Positions 1 to 12,017 of a stretch of DNA of 64,000 nucleotides are shown here, one piece after another; the first letter of the stretch is position 1, and each line of letters opens with the position of its first letter. The DNA is taken from the NCBI GenBank assembly GCA_022605405.1, contig JABYQQ010000013.1, positions 62,001 through 126,000 on the forward strand, written 5' to 3'. The notes under the pieces are model-generated. The model worked only from the letters and a program-made list of their open reading frames with translations. It was not told the origin of the DNA and ran no database searches. The DNA comes from Earliella scabrosa. Its lineage: Eukaryota; Basidiomycota; Agaricomycetes; Polyporales; Polyporaceae. Position numbers and translations under genes: made by a program.

Positions 1-864
1 GTCGACCTCGTACTGCCACCAGGGCGTGTTCTCCCTGATCGTAGGCCATCGTCATTTGTTTGAGGCTGTTTAGGGCCTGTTGACAATTGATGTAGGTTGA
101 TTGGCCCCTCGCAGAGAGTGTCTATAACCTTGGAACTGTACCGACTTCATTTCCAATGTCCAGCAAAGTCGGAAAATTTCCAGGAATTCGGTCCAGCAAT
201 ACGCGCACATGCGCATACATAGCGGATCATGACATGAGGCCAACATGAGGCCCTGAATCGATCGGTTTGCCGCGCGCGATGGCACGAGGAAACGCAAGAT
301 GTCCCTATGGTCACTGAGTCACTGTCTATGGTAGTCTGTATGTACTACTCTTGACGGTATATCCGGATGCTTTCCAGTCCCGCGAGTCCCTGAAAGACTA
401 ATTCAACTGAGCCCGCCCGTCAGCCTTGGGCCTGTGGACTGATCAGGTATTGACAGAATTCGGGGAGACAGAAGCGTAGCATGAGACTGTGCCGAATCTC
501 GTACCTGTAAATGCTCGTCGCTCCTGGCCATGCGATCGACATGTTATTATTAAGATCCGAGACGTGGCTGAGTGCACAACGACTTCGGAGGTGCGAGAGT
601 CCCATGGTATGCCGATGGCTTCAAAGCTTCATGGCTCACTGGGATATGTTCCAGTTCAATCGTGTGCCCGTCCTGTGTCATTGGCGAGACAAGGACACAC
701 TGCGAGTTGGTCGCTGAGATTCCGAGTTTGGAGGACGCGTTGTGTGACGACCATCATGTGATCGCGTTTGAGATGTGTCACAACCAACACTCTGGGCGCC
801 TCTCGTCTCTGCCACCACCTCCACTCAATAGTGCTGCTCAATCTGACTGTGCTAACAGTAGATC
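1..864. other. Gene-less left edge and SPC24 upstream region
   Basis: No reading frame here has codon use, splice signals or a recognisable family that would support a gene. The short open frames overlap on both strands and look random. The last 150 bases are presumably the SPC24 promoter and contain one ACGCGT box, listed separately. Confidence 0.5.
735..740. promoter_or_regulatory. MCB-like box (ACGCGT) upstream of SPC24
   Basis: A perfect palindromic ACGCGT hexamer lies about 125 bp before the SPC24 start codon. In fungi this is the core recognised by MBF (Mbp1-Swi6), which drives G1/S transcription. A six-base word occurs by chance, so the call rests on position and on the cell-cycle role of the gene. 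Confidence 0.35.
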
Positions 865-1670
865 ATGTCCATCAACATCAAGGATGCAGTGTAAGACGTT
901 GAGGCTAGCTAGCTTTATTGAACTACTTCCTCACTGTCTGCACTCCTAGGAAAGCTATCCGGGAGATGGTCCCAATCATCGACCCGGAGGACGACTATCT
1001 CACGATTGCCGCTGCAGAGGAGCGCATGGCCCTCACGCAAGACGTCCGACAGAAGGAGCTACACGAAGCGCATCTGAGACTTAAGCGTGAGATGTTTCGA
1101 CCTCCTGTATCTTGCAGCGTTCTGAATAAATTGTCCTGCAGAACTTGCGAAGGCGCTTGAGGCAGCACGGATATCTGCCACGCGACCGTCAACGATTCCG
1201 TCTGCAGAGGAGCACGTAGCCCAGATGAACGACTTAGACGCGACGCGTCTCTCTCTAGCAAAGGCCATCAACGACGCTGAGGGTGCGCTCGCTGGCAAAG
1301 AAGCCGAGCTGACGCGTCTGAAGGAAGAGACACGCGCGTTAGAGGTGTCAGACCCAGCCGCAGAACACGACCTCGACGCCACTGCGTGAGTGTCCATGTC
1401 CATGTCTACGGGGCTTCTCTCACTATCGTGTGCACATCAGGCTGCGCATTGCGATGTACAAGGGCTTAGGATTCGAGCCCGTCATCGAGAAGGATGGCCG
1501 TATGTCGAAGATGCTCGTCCGTACGTCAGCACTCTCCGTATTACTCAAATCGTACACTAAATGCTGTTCTCTCAGGCTCGGAATCAGGGGATGTCCATCG
1601 TGTCGCCTTCGATCATAGTAAGACCGACCCAGAATATACAGACCTGCTTTGGAAGCTTGCAGTGGCTTGA
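865..1670 (+). CDS. SPC24: Kinetochore protein Spc24 (NDC80 complex subunit)
   Basis: Five exons join cleanly. Introns are about 891-949, 1087-1141, 1386-1440 and 1521-1575, all GT-AG and all keeping frame. The start MSINIKDAV runs into an acidic N-terminus, a long middle segment rich in Glu, Lys, Ala and Leu (coiled coil), and a C-terminal globular part with the Spc24 pattern: LRIAMYKGLGFEPV, a short basic turn, then a GDVHRVAFD-type strand and a final helix ending LLWKLAVA. About 180 residues fits the family. Spc24 pairs with Spc25 and joins the Ndc80-Nuf2 rod to the inner kinetochore. The gene converges on the CAF-1 gene. The first exon is only 26 nt, so the start depends on the first intron, but the joined frame is good. 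Confidence 0.85.
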
Positions 1671-1903
1671 GCCACCGTCAGCTACGGCTGGATCTTCCTC
1701 TTTGTATACTTGGCTTGTTCACGCTTTGTATCTCTTCGGTCATGTAGCTTAGGATGTATAACAGGCACGAATATATACACAATACGGTACATTAGAGTAA
1801 CGACGTCGAGGCTGAGGCAGTGGTCGCCACCAAACCTCGAGCTGGTGGACAGACTGGAGCATAGTCCAGTCATGACAAGCCATACTGCGCCTGCATGTCG
1901 TGG

Positions 1904-4842
1904 TCAATGAACTGCGGCTACACCGACAAATGCGAGACACGCAGAACTCGCCTTCACACTCGGCTTGACGACCCAAACCTTCTTCTCCTTGCACTTCTCG
2001 CCCACTTCCCTCACCTTCGCCTCGATCGCATTCTTCTTCACCTTGTGTACTTGTAGTTCCCGATGCACCGTCTCGACGATGCCTTGGAGACTGCTCGTGG
2101 CCAATGCTTCGATCCGAGCCAGTAGATGCGGCAGGTGCGCATCAGGGAACGGATTCTTCGGCGCAAGTGGAGTACGTTTTGCGGGGGAGGCGGTCCCATT
2201 CGATGTCATCCTTGAACTCGTTGGGAGAGCGGACGCCGACTTGGCAACGTGTGGTGGAAGCGCGGGTATGACGAAGCCATCTGCGGTCTGTGCATGGCTT
2301 TGCCCAGAGCCAGAGCCAGATGCTTGCTGCTCGATAGGGTCCGCTACGAATTTGAAGGGGTCGATTGGGAATGGCGTATCTGGGGTACTCGTTAGTCTGC
2401 GGATACACGGGTACAAATGACAGGACGCACCGTTGAATAGCTGTATGCGGTACGACTTGAAGGGCTCGTACGTACACCGCCCAATCGACGTCTCCCACTC
2501 TGGGCCCTTCGCGAACGGCACGAGTGGGATGACCACGCGCCGCTTCTTCCCTCCGTTGCTCTTCTCCTTCTCCTCCTTCGCTTTCCGCTTGCCATTCCCA
2601 CTGCCGGGCGGAGGTGGTAGGTCTGGGAAGCCAGGCGAGCCGATCCTCTCTTCGATGGGCGTGCCGGGGTCTTCGACTTCGTCGTCGTCCACCAGCCAGC
2701 TGTCCAAGTCCGAATCCGGCTCCTCGTCGCCATCTCCCTCATCTTCGCCATCCTCGACAACATCATCCGCCTCGCCCGCATCTTCCTCCGCCCACTCCTC
2801 CCCGGAGTCGTACGTGTAGTCCACCTGGACAGCATCTCGGGCAAAAGGACAGCGAGGTCCAATCTCGCGCGAGTTCCGCGTGAATGTACCGAAGTAACCT
2901 GGCCGCATGTCTTCGTGGAAGATCAGCACCTTGGCAGGGAGGGCTTTGCGATCTCGGAGCAAGGCGAGGAGGCGTCGGACCTCCATGTCATCACCTGCCA
3001 CTTCAGCTTCTGTAATCTGGGACATAAGACCGCGCACGGAGAGTGGGTTATATGTCTTGTAGCCAGTCGGTTGACGTGGTCGACGTGGCGGATTGAGGCC
3101 AGCAGGTAGACGAGCGAGAATGTTCCGCATGCAATCTATGGCGAAGGTTAGCACTGAGGGACAGAGTATAGAGTGGAGTGACACACCTTGGAGACTGCAT
3201 TTGTCCAAGTCCTGCGCGTCCTCCATCTCCACGTCTCCGTTATCGGCGTCGTCGGGCTTGTCTTCGTCATCGTCGTCTTCGATGACTATGACGTCTCCCT
3301 CCGTCCGGCTGACAGCTCTCCGCTGCTGTTTCTCGCACCGTCTACGTTCCCGGAACCAGTTATTAGGCGCGAGCTCAGCGTCCTTCTTCAGCGCAAACGG
3401 TCTGAACGTGCGCTGAAAGTCGGATTGGACTGTGATCGGCGCTGGAGAGCCTGTCTCAACATCCCTTGGAGGCTTTGACTTGGACGGAGACGCGGTTGTT
3501 GCTGACTTGGCCTTCCCAAAGAAGCTCGCCATCAGCGTGCGAGATTTCGCTTGAGCCTCCTGCTCTCTCTTCTCGCGTTCAGCTCTCGCAGCCTTCTTCT
3601 CTTGCCGTTCCTTCTCCTGCGTGTGGGCACACCGTGAGCAACGTCTACAGCATGTGTCGGAGACAGTGACCTACTTTGGCGGCTTTCTCTGCAGCTTTCT
3701 CTGGGTCAACCGGCTTCTTAGGCCTACCGACCGGTTTCTTCTCGGGTGACTGCTACGTGCGATGAGATGTCGCTGAGACATTGATATGAGGGATGGATGC
3801 GTACATTGGCGTTGGTTCCTTCAGTAGTACTGCTGTCCGCGAGAGACTTGGGCTGGAGTGATTGAGCGGTCGCAGGGACCGGTTCGCTACCACTGAGATC
3901 GATGATTTCTGGTTTGAGGGGCGCATGTGTTGTTTGACCGAACACTAGCACGCCCGAGCCTGGAACACCCTGCTTGGGAATTGGGTTCGCAGTAGTCTTG
4001 GTACCTAAGATAGCTATCCGTTCGTCTTCGGGCAATGACATGAAGAGCTGTTTGGCATCGTTCTTGGCCTGAAGGCGAACGTGTTCCAGTGGTACGGTAG
4101 GGGTATGAATGTGCAGGGCACGTACCTGCTGCCTTTCCCTGAACCTGTTATCCACTTTCTCCTTCGCAGCCTTCGGTAACCAGTCCCGACATGCGTCCAA
4201 AACTTCCCAGCGCCATATGAGCCAAGCAGCAGGCACTTTCCCGCCATCTTCTGGAGGGTCCAATCCATAATTGACACGCTTCGCAACAGCCTTGATGGCA
4301 TTCTCGACAGTCTCTAGAGGTAGAATGGCGGGGATAGCATTGTCTTCTTCCTCGTCTTCGTCCATGGCGGGCAATAACTCCTGCTGTATATGTTTGGACA
4401 GCGCTTGCAGAGTTTTTTCGCTAGATATCGCTGTGAGACACATGGGGAGACCGGCACACTGGCAGGGTTGACAGGTACCTTTCGTGGGCCAGTTTTGCAA
4501 TGACTGGCTTGTGCTCGTCGGGAATGACAGTCAAGGGTGGTTGTTTCGACACCAATCTCTCCTCCAACATCTCCCTGAACTTGACGATCTCTATGCAACG
4601 GGGGTTCACTTTCGCCACGGGCAGATCGCGTGCCAGGGATTAGGTACGCACCCTGCATGGTCTCCGACATCTTCTCGAACGAGAGCAGTTTCTGCTTGAG
4701 CACCAGCTTGCCATTCCTCAATTCAACAATAGTCGGTTTATCGCGTTTCTCTTCGTTGCATGAGTCGATCGACACGTGTAACCACCTTGTGTGCGCTCAC
4801 CGTTCGGCACGCTCTCCGAGGGAGCAACTGCGACGCGTTCAT
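1904..4842 (-). CDS. CAC1: Chromatin assembly factor 1 large subunit (p150/Cac1)
   Basis: CAF-1 deposits new H3-H4 behind the replication fork and is recruited by PCNA. Reading from the 5' end: a short N-terminal exon (start 4842, inferred), a predicted helical region, a highly charged Lys/Glu/Arg segment near 3540-3640 (the KER region), and directly after it a PIP-like RTLMASFF. Then comes the diagnostic block with FHEDMRPGYFGTF, the DYTYDSGEEW motif and a long acidic stretch ending SWLVDDDEVEDP. The C-terminal part, with KNAIEAKVREV and KVWVVK, matches the winged-helix region of Cac1. At least six short introns are needed. Two of them (3136-3186 and 2380-2430) are exactly 51 nt, phase 1 and stop-free. 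The PIP-like motif lacks the usual first Gln. Transcribed divergently from the RFC subunit gene. The 5' end is the least certain part. Confidence 0.85.
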
Positions 4843-5089
4843 GAGGGCTTCTACTGAGACTTTGAGTAGAACGTACTAATGTTCATGTTTGTGTTAGTCA
4901 TGACGCTCATTGGAATCTTCATGCGCGTCGGGGAGGATATTGACCGCGGATTTCAGGCGTGGACGAAGTGGTCAAGAGCAGCGACGCGCTCGGTCACACC
5001 CACCACCTGAAAGTGACCTCCGTGTGACGTCTCGCGCTTGGACGCGTCACACCGCGTCTGTGGCAGTTGACCGTGACTTGCCTCCCACC
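4843..5089. promoter_or_regulatory. Divergent promoter CAF-1 / RFC with MCB-like box
   Basis: About 250 bp separates the two start codons, so both genes must share control DNA. ACGCGT occurs at 5042-5047, a related ACGCGC at about 4984, and another ACGCGT at 4833-4838 just inside the inferred first CAF-1 codons. Both products act at replication forks on PCNA, so joint S-phase control through MBF is a reasonable inference. Confidence 0.45.
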
Positions 5090-6539
5090 ATGTCTTTCTT
5101 CCAGCCACACGCTCCTAAGGCCGCTCAGAAACAGGCTGTCGACCCTCAGCACCAGCCTTGGGTTGAGAAATAGTGAGTGCCTGGTGTGTCTCATCCCCTT
5201 ATAAGCTGATCGTCGCTGTTCAGTCGACCGAAAACCATTGACGATGTCTCGGCGCAAGAACACACGGTAGCAGTCTTGCGAAAGACGCTAACATCCTCGA
5301 ACGTATGCTAAACCCTACGAATTTACACGCGAGGAAGAGGTACTGACGTGCATACAGCTTCCCCACATGCTGTTCTATGGGCCCCCAGGTACAGGCAAAA
5401 CGTCCACTATCCTGGCCTTGGCACGACAACTCTTCGGGTGTGTGACCGTCTCTACTTCTGTCTCTTGAAGGATCTCACGTCGGTTCCTAGTCCAGACAAC
5501 TTTCGCTCTCGGGTACTGGAATTGAACGCGTCTGATGAGCGAGGAATCAGCATCGTTCGCGAGAAGATTAAGAACTTCGCCCGGCAGACCCCTCGCGCTC
5601 AGGCTGTTGCCTCCGATGGCAAGACGTACCCTTGCCCTCCGTACAAGATCATCATTCTGGACGAAGCCGACTCCATGACACAAGATGCTCAAGCTGCTCT
5701 ACGCCGTATCATGGAGCTGTATGCCCGCATAACCCGGTTCTGCCTGGTTTGCAACTACGTGACAAGGTGAGTATCCTCTCCTCAAGTCTCGTTCTGTCCT
5801 GCGTCCATATCCCATCTCCTTTATTCGCATATCGTCATTTTTCTCATGCGAACTTGTGCCGCTTCCTCGTAGAATCATCGAGCCTCTTGCGTCCCGTTGT
5901 TCCAAGTTCCGTTTCAAACCCCTCGACCCTTCCTCCACCTCCACTCGCCTTGCACAAATTGCCTCCGCAGAGAACGTCCCTGTCAACCCAGAAACAATTC
6001 AAGCACTCATCTCTACGTCTCACGGAGACCTTCGTCGCGCAATTACATACTTGCAGTCCGCTTCGCGCCTCTCCATGTCGACGACACCCCCAAGCGACAT
6101 CACCCCACGAGACGTCCAGGAGATTGCTGGAGTCGTTCCAGATGCTGTCATTGTGGAGTTTGCTGTGGCACTCGGGATCGAATCAATCGGTGGCGATGGC
6201 ATGGACATCGACATGGACGACGCAGGGAAGACTAAGGCGAAAGGCTTCGACGGTGTCAAGACGAAGGTGAAGGAGATCATCCGAGAAGGATACTCGGCAT
6301 CGCAAATCATTAGTCAAGTAAGCATGTCTTGTCTGCCCAAGTATTGCGGTACCTGACTCGTGTGTTTGAAGTTGCATGACCATGTCGTGCAACATCCTAC
6401 GCTTACCGCACGTCAGAAGGCTCGATGTGCATTGGCCTTTGCCGAGGCTGACAAGGCTCTCTGCGATGGCGCGGACGAGGAGCTCTGGATACTGGAGGTG
6501 GGACTTCGAGTGCACAAAACCATGACATCGGTTTCATAG
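5090..6539 (+). CDS. RFC2: Replication factor C small subunit (yeast Rfc2 / human RFC4 type)
   Basis: AAA+ clamp-loader subunit that helps load PCNA at primer ends. The spliced frame gives [14 protein letters not shown], then the Walker [12 protein letters not shown], the [11 protein letters not shown] box, the Walker [10 protein letters not shown], a sensor segment [10 protein letters not shown], and the SRC motif in [15 protein letters not shown], which marks the Rfc2/RFC4 branch. The C-terminal collar domain contains [14 protein letters not shown] and [14 protein letters not shown]. Introns lie at about 5173-5223, 5300-5357, inside 5430-5494, at 5767-5872 and at about 6317-6371. The start is the first ATG of the good frame, preceded by CCACC. 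An acidic insert with GMDIDMDD in the collar region is lineage-specific. Confidence 0.93.
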
Positions 6540-6859
6540 TCTCGACATTATTCACGTTGATACGTTTGTGTAGCTTTAGTCGCTTTGATTGCATCTTGTT
6601 TTGGTACGGCTACATGCATGCGGAGGCAGAGAGCAAGAGCGGGAAGGCGAGCACGACACCAAGACAACAAGCGTACAGTTACAGAGAGAAGGAAAGCTTC
6701 ATTCGTGTACGTATACGTGCGATCATGAAACAACAGGGGATGCAAAAGACAGACAGCGACGACGCCAAACCAGAGCATGCATGGGCCAACACATCAACTC
6801 TACACCGCAACCTACACCGGCGTGCGTATCTACATCGTAAAAGGTCGTAAGTCTGTGGC
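6540..6859. other. Short convergent intergenic region (RFC / HSP70)
   Basis: The 320 bp between two converging stop codons must hold both 3' UTRs. It is locally rich in A and G tracts. I see no gene, RNA gene or clear hairpin terminator. Confidence 0.5.
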
Positions 6860-9031
6860 TCACCGCATGCCGGCGGTCGCCTTTTGCAGCGCACGCTTGA
6901 TACCGAGCTGCGCCTTGCGGAGCTCGTCTGCTGTCGAGTCCTCGATCTCGAGCTTCTCGAGAGCACGCGCGAGCTCAGCCTCGACCTGCGCCTTAGCATG
7001 ACGCTTGATCTTCATGCCAATCTCGGGGCTAGTGATGGTGTTCTCCACCTGGTGGATGTAGCTCTCCAGGTCGGCCTTCGCCTCATGCCGTGCGCTGAAG
7101 TCCTTGTCCGCCTGCTTGTAGTGCTCAGCGTCCTTGATCATCTGGTCAATCTCCACGGATGAGAGACGGCCGACAGAGTTCTGGATGCCTATATGCGAGT
7201 GGGATCAGCAATATTCTCTCTCACACATGGGTCGACTTACTGATCTGCGCCTTGCGGCCGGAAGCACGGTCCTGAGCAGTGACCTTCAGAAGACCGTTGG
7301 CATCGAGCTCGAAGGTGGTGAGGAGCTCAGCCTGGCCCCGAGGCATGGGAGGGATGCCGGTGAGCTCGAACTCGCCGAGCAGACGGTTGTCACGGCATTG
7401 CGTACGCTCGCCCTCGTACACAGGGAAGGTGACCGTCGTCTGGTTGTCCTCGACCGTCGTGAAGACACGGGACTTGTTGGTGGGGATGGGAGTGTTACGG
7501 GGAACGACGACACCGAAAATGTCACCTTGCATGGCAACACCAAGGGAGAGGGGAGCAACATCAAGGAGGAGGAGGTCGGCGGTCTTCTCAGAGGTCTGAC
7601 CAGTAAGGACTGCAGCCTGGACGGCTGCACCGTAAGCGACAGCCTCATCGGGGTTGATGGACTTGTTGAGCTGGCGACCACCGAAGTATTCCGAGACGAG
7701 GGACTGGATCTTCGGGATACGAGTGGAGCCGCCAACAAGGACGATATCATCGACCTTCTCGCGGGGCATCTTCGCGTCCTTCAGGACACGCTCGACGGGG
7801 TCAAGCGTCGACTTGAAGAGGGGCGCGTTGATCTCCTCGAAACGAGCACGAGTGATGTTCGCCGAGAAGTCCTCACCCTATTATACGTAACACTTGAGCA
7901 TATAGCCATATCTTGATTCCGGGAAACTTCTCACCTGGAAGAGCGAGTCGACCTCAACAGTGGTCTGAGCAACGCTGGACAGTGTCCTCTTAGCACGCTC
8001 GCAAGCACTGCGGAGACGACGGAGAGCACGGGCATCGTCGGAGATATCGAGACCCGTCTTCTTCTGGAACTCCTTCTTGAAGTGCTCCAGGAGGTTGTTG
8101 TCGAAGTCCTCACCACCCAAGTGAGTGTCACCGGCGGTAGCCTTGACGGCAAAGACACCACCAGTGATGTTGAGGAGAGACACATCGAAAGTTCCTCCAC
8201 CCAAGTCGAAGATGAGGACGTTCTTCTCCGCACTTGATTGGCGGTCAAGACCGTAGGCGATGGCAGCAGCAGTGGGCTCGTTGATGATACGGAGAACCTC
8301 GAGACCAGCGATGGCACCAGCATCCTTGGTAGCGAGACGTTGTGAGTCGTTGAAGTAGGCAGGGACACTAAGCACAAGGTTCAGTATCCGTCGGAGCGCA
8401 AGTTAACCAAGAATTGCTCACGTTACGACAGCCTTCTTCACGGTCTTGCCAAGCTTAGCCTCGGAAATTTCCTTCATCTTCGTGAGGACCATCGAAGAAA
8501 TCTCCTGAGGGCTGAAGGTCTTCTCCTCGCCGAGGTAGCTGACCTTGATGAGGGGCGAACCGTTCTTCTCAACAACCTCGAAGGGCCAGTGGGTCATGTC
8601 CTTCTTGACATCGGGGTCGCTGAAAAAAATGACGAAAAATGAGCGACTACTCATCGCGTACTCCGATCCTGGTCTACTCACTCATATCTCCGGCCGATGA
8701 GACGTTTTGCGTCGAAGACGGTGTTCTTGGGGTTCATCGCAGCCTGGTTCTTCGCGGCATCACCGATGAGACGCTCCTCCGAAGAGAAAGCGACGTATGA
8801 AGGAGTAGTCCGGTTACCCTCTGCACCAGATCTCTGAGGAGAAGTCGGTAGGTCTCGAGAATGTACACGTACGGTCATTGGCAATGATCTCGACTCGGTC
8901 GTTTTGCCAGACACCGACGCAACTAAAAGTTCGGGCTAAGTTGCGGTTATGCAGATCTACATACATGCAACTACTCACGAGTAAGTGGTACCGAGATCGA
9001 TGCCAACGGCGCCGTCGAATACGTCCTCCAT
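6860..9031 (-). CDS. SSB1: Ribosome-associated HSP70 chaperone (Ssb type)
   Basis: The N-terminus [18 protein letters not shown] begins the ATPase domain. It continues with [29 protein letters not shown], the [12 protein letters not shown] block, [14 protein letters not shown] and [11 protein letters not shown]. The substrate domain holds [16 protein letters not shown] and [12 protein letters not shown]. The protein ends in [10 protein letters not shown] and lacks the C-terminal EEVD of Ssa-type cytosolic HSP70. That, with the VGRLSS-type junction and the [12 protein letters not shown] block, places it with Ssb, which binds nascent chains at the ribosome together with RAC. Six or so short introns interrupt the N-terminal half. 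Length is near 610 residues, as expected. Codon use is strongly biased, which produces long open frames on the other strand. Confidence 0.93.
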
Positions 9032-9220
9032 TTTTGTTGAGAAGAGAAAGAGCGGGGAGGTGAGAGAAGAAGAAGATGGGAGAGGGCTAAGGCAAGGCTA
9101 CGGAAGTTTGGGCGGTCAAGAAGAAAAAAATCGATTGAAGCCGCTGAGGTAAGCTTCTGCCACGCGCGCCGGAACGCGACTTGCCATTCGCCGCCACCGC
9201 GTCCTCGTCTCGTCCAAGCC
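9032..9220. promoter_or_regulatory. Divergent promoter SSB1 / MRP4
   Basis: Only 189 bp separates the two start codons. The part next to SSB1 is rich in G and A on the plus strand (pyrimidine-rich on the HSP70 sense strand), as is usual before highly expressed fungal genes. Coupling a ribosome-bound chaperone and a mitoribosomal protein through one promoter may be chance. No specific factor site stands out. Confidence 0.45.
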
Positions 9221-10184
9221 ATGGCCCACTCCCTTGCTCGCTCTTGGGCAGCTTCCGCCGCACGATGTACACGGCGCACACGTCTCCCGGAGTCGGTGGC
9301 AGCGCAGGTCCGACACTCTTCCTACGCTAGGGTCGAAGAGAAACCGCTGGAGACCGTGGAGGATTGGACGAGCTTCCAGCTCAAACGTGCTGAGTTTAAG
9401 ACGTTGGGTGAGTCGTATCAAGTCTTGAGAGTACGCATAAACTGATGCAATGCGTCCCGAAGTCGATACGTTCTCGGAGTATGGCTCCACGCAAACGCGT
9501 GACAACACATTCCAGCCTCACCATTCACTTCACCGACCCGTAGCACCCTCCAACATCACCCTTTCCGCTCTCATTGCTTCCGGCGCCCAGTTCGGTCACA
9601 ATCAGACCCGAATGAACCCCAACTTCGTGCCATATGCGTATGGAGTGCGCGCGGGTATCACCATCATCGACCTCGACCATACACTCCCTTTGCTCAGGCG
9701 TGCCGCACAAGTTGTACGTGGTGTCGCTGCACGAGGGGGGTCCGTCGTCTTCGTCGGTACGCGGTCGGATTTGCGTCCAACCGTGCGTCTCGCCGCGGAG
9801 CGTATGGGCAAGCAGGGCTACCACGTCGGCGAGCGGTGGCTACCTGGCACTCTGACGAACAGGGTGCACATGTTCGGCCCTGAAATCGCTGGCGATGAAC
9901 AAGTCATTCCGGACCTCGTCATCTTCCTCAACCCCATACCGAACATACACGCCATCCGAGAATGCGCACTCGAGCACGTACCGACCATCGGTATCGTCGA
10001 CTCCAACGTTGACCCTCGAGTCGTCATGTATCCCATACCGGCGAATGACGAAAGCACACGGACAGCGGAGCTCATCGCCGGGTTGCTGAGCGTGGCTGGG
10101 AGGGAAGGTGTTGCGATCTACGAGGAGCAGGCAAAAGCCCGAAAGGCAGCAGCTAGGCATCGGCGTACAGGCGGTGCAGCATAG
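9221..10184 (+). CDS. MRP4: Mitochondrial ribosomal protein uS2m
   Basis: Small-subunit mitoribosome protein, homologue of bacterial RpsB. One intron, about 9410-9468, joins an N-terminal exon to the main body. The first 40 residues are rich in Arg, Ala and Ser without acids, as in a mitochondrial presequence. The body carries uS2 signatures: GAQFGHNQTRMNPNF, IIDLDHTLPLLRRA, a GSVVFVGTR-type strand, a WLPGTLTN segment, PDLVIFLNP and the late IPTIGIVDSN-like block (here VPTIGIVDSNVDP), followed by an NDES helix start. About 300 residues. Converges on the anthranilate synthase gene with only 65 bp between stop codons, so the 3' UTRs probably overlap. Confidence 0.92.
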
Positions 10185-10249
10185 ACATCTACATACACAT
10201 AATGTCCTCTAATCATCATGACAGTGGCGCACTCTTCGCATTCTGGATA

Positions 10250-12017
10250 TCATACCAATAGGCTGTTGGAGGCGGTCAGCAGGACCTCACGTTGGTAGGG
10301 GATATAAGCCGTACTTTCAGCTGCCTCGAGAGCCCTCATGTTGCCCTTGAGCTTGTTGAGAGTCTCTACATATTCGTCCTCTTCCACGCTGTCGAATACA
10401 ATCCCACCACCGGCCTGGAGATATGCGATGCCATCCTTGAAGGTCATGGTACGGATTGCGATACATGTGTCCATCTCGTCTTCCGCGAAGTCAAAGCGAC
10501 CAACGGCACCGGCGTAGATGCCGCGTCGTTGCTTCTCGAGCTCGTAAATGAGCTCGATAGCCTTGATCTTTGGGGCCCCAGAGACGGTACCCGCGGGGAA
10601 GATTGAACGGAATGCGTCAAACCTTTCCGAAACAATGAGTACATATCCGTTATACGACAACACAGCTACTGACCGTGTCTTTCCTTCGCGCAAGTCTCCT
10701 GACACTTGGGATGTCAAGTGAATGACGTGGCTGAACTTCTCCAACTTGAGGAGATGATCGACATGCACCGTCTCTGGTTTGCACACTCGGTTGACGTCGT
10801 TGCGCGCGAGGTCGACAAGCATGATGTGCTCCGCCCGGTCCTTTTCTGAAGCGAGAAGTTCTGCGCCCAGCTTCTCGTCCTCTACAATGAGATGCTGTCA
10901 GCATCGATACGTTTGGGGAGCATCACTGGAGCCCTCACCTTCCACAGTTTGCCCTCTCTTTATTGTGCCGGCGATGGCATGGTTGTACACCTTGTTCTTT
11001 TCTACCTTGCATAGCGTCTCCGGACTGGCACCAACAATCTGGATGTGGCCGCAGTCTAGGTAGAACATGTATGGACTGGGGTTGATGCGTCGCAAGTGCC
11101 GGTACGCGTTGAATGGGTGCAGGGTCGTTGGTCGTGCCAGACGCTGCGAAGGGACCGCCTGGATGATGTCACCCGCCACAATGTGCTCCTTGAGCTTTGT
11201 CACAAAGGCCTCGTATCCCTCCTTCCCGACGTTAGAGACAGCCTCGCTGCCGAGAATGATGGGCTGCTGGTACACCTCCGGAGTCGTCGTGCTCATCACG
11301 AGCTTCGCAAGTCTTCGGGCTTTGGATACAGCGGTCTGGTAGATGAAAGAGAGGTTGACCTGGTTTGCGTCTCCCGGGCAGAAGACGTGCGAAACGACCT
11401 TCAGGCTCTGGTAGAGGTGGTCGTAGATGAGTAGAGTGTCGACCAGCATGAAGATGGCCTCAGGAATGCGGAGGGGATCTTCGAGGGGGCGCAGGGTCTT
11501 CGGCTCGAAATGTTGGATGGAATCGTACCCAACATAACCAATTGCACCACCAGTGAACGTTGGTACCTCGGGAAGCTTCACGTACTTGTACATCCCGAGC
11601 TCCTTCTGGAGTGCGACCATGGGATCGCCGGTGACCTCTTCATTGGGCCCAACGCGGATGATCTTGAAGGGATCTTGCTGGGATAGTCAGTTCGCATTCC
11701 GCCCTCAAATAGTATCTTCACGCACCTGCTCCGATGAAGCTATACCGCGCAAGGTTCTCTCCCGCCACCACCGACTCCAACAAGAAGCTGTACTTTGAAT
11801 CCTTCGCTATACGGAGGTACGCAACACATGGCGTAAGGAGGTCTCCTGGGAGGTCGACGTAGACGGGGACACAGTTTCCTTGTTTTTCTTTGAGTATGAT
11901 GTTCTCGATGGTAGAAAGGGGAGGGAACGCCGGGAGTTTCTGTAATGGTCGCAGACACCGTCAAGTATACTACGCGAAGCAATAAGGCACTAGCTTGACC
12001 TGTGTGTCGACCGACAT
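10250..12017 (-). CDS. TRP2: Anthranilate synthase component I (chorismate-utilising)
   Basis: Makes anthranilate from chorismate and glutamine-derived ammonia, the first step of tryptophan synthesis. It works with the glutamine amidotransferase component encoded elsewhere. An 18-nt first exon (MSVDTQ) joins to the N-terminal domain with [12 protein letters not shown] and LARYSFIGA. The catalytic domain shows [68 protein letters not shown], and the late GGGIVFDS region. Feedback sensitivity to tryptophan usually depends on the N-terminal LLES-type motif, and SFLLESV is present here. Four or five short introns are required. Divergent from SHQ1, with a TGACTC core in between. Confidence 0.93.

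Noticed and set aside
7134..7916. Long plus-strand open frame (about 260 codons) inside the HSP70 gene
   Set aside because: It is antisense to highly biased Ssb codons. Such mirror frames are expected, and it has no family content.
6860..9031. Ssa-type cytosolic HSP70 missing its EEVD by truncation
   Set aside because: The natural end ATAGMR and internal signatures fit Ssb, which never carries EEVD, so there is no truncation.
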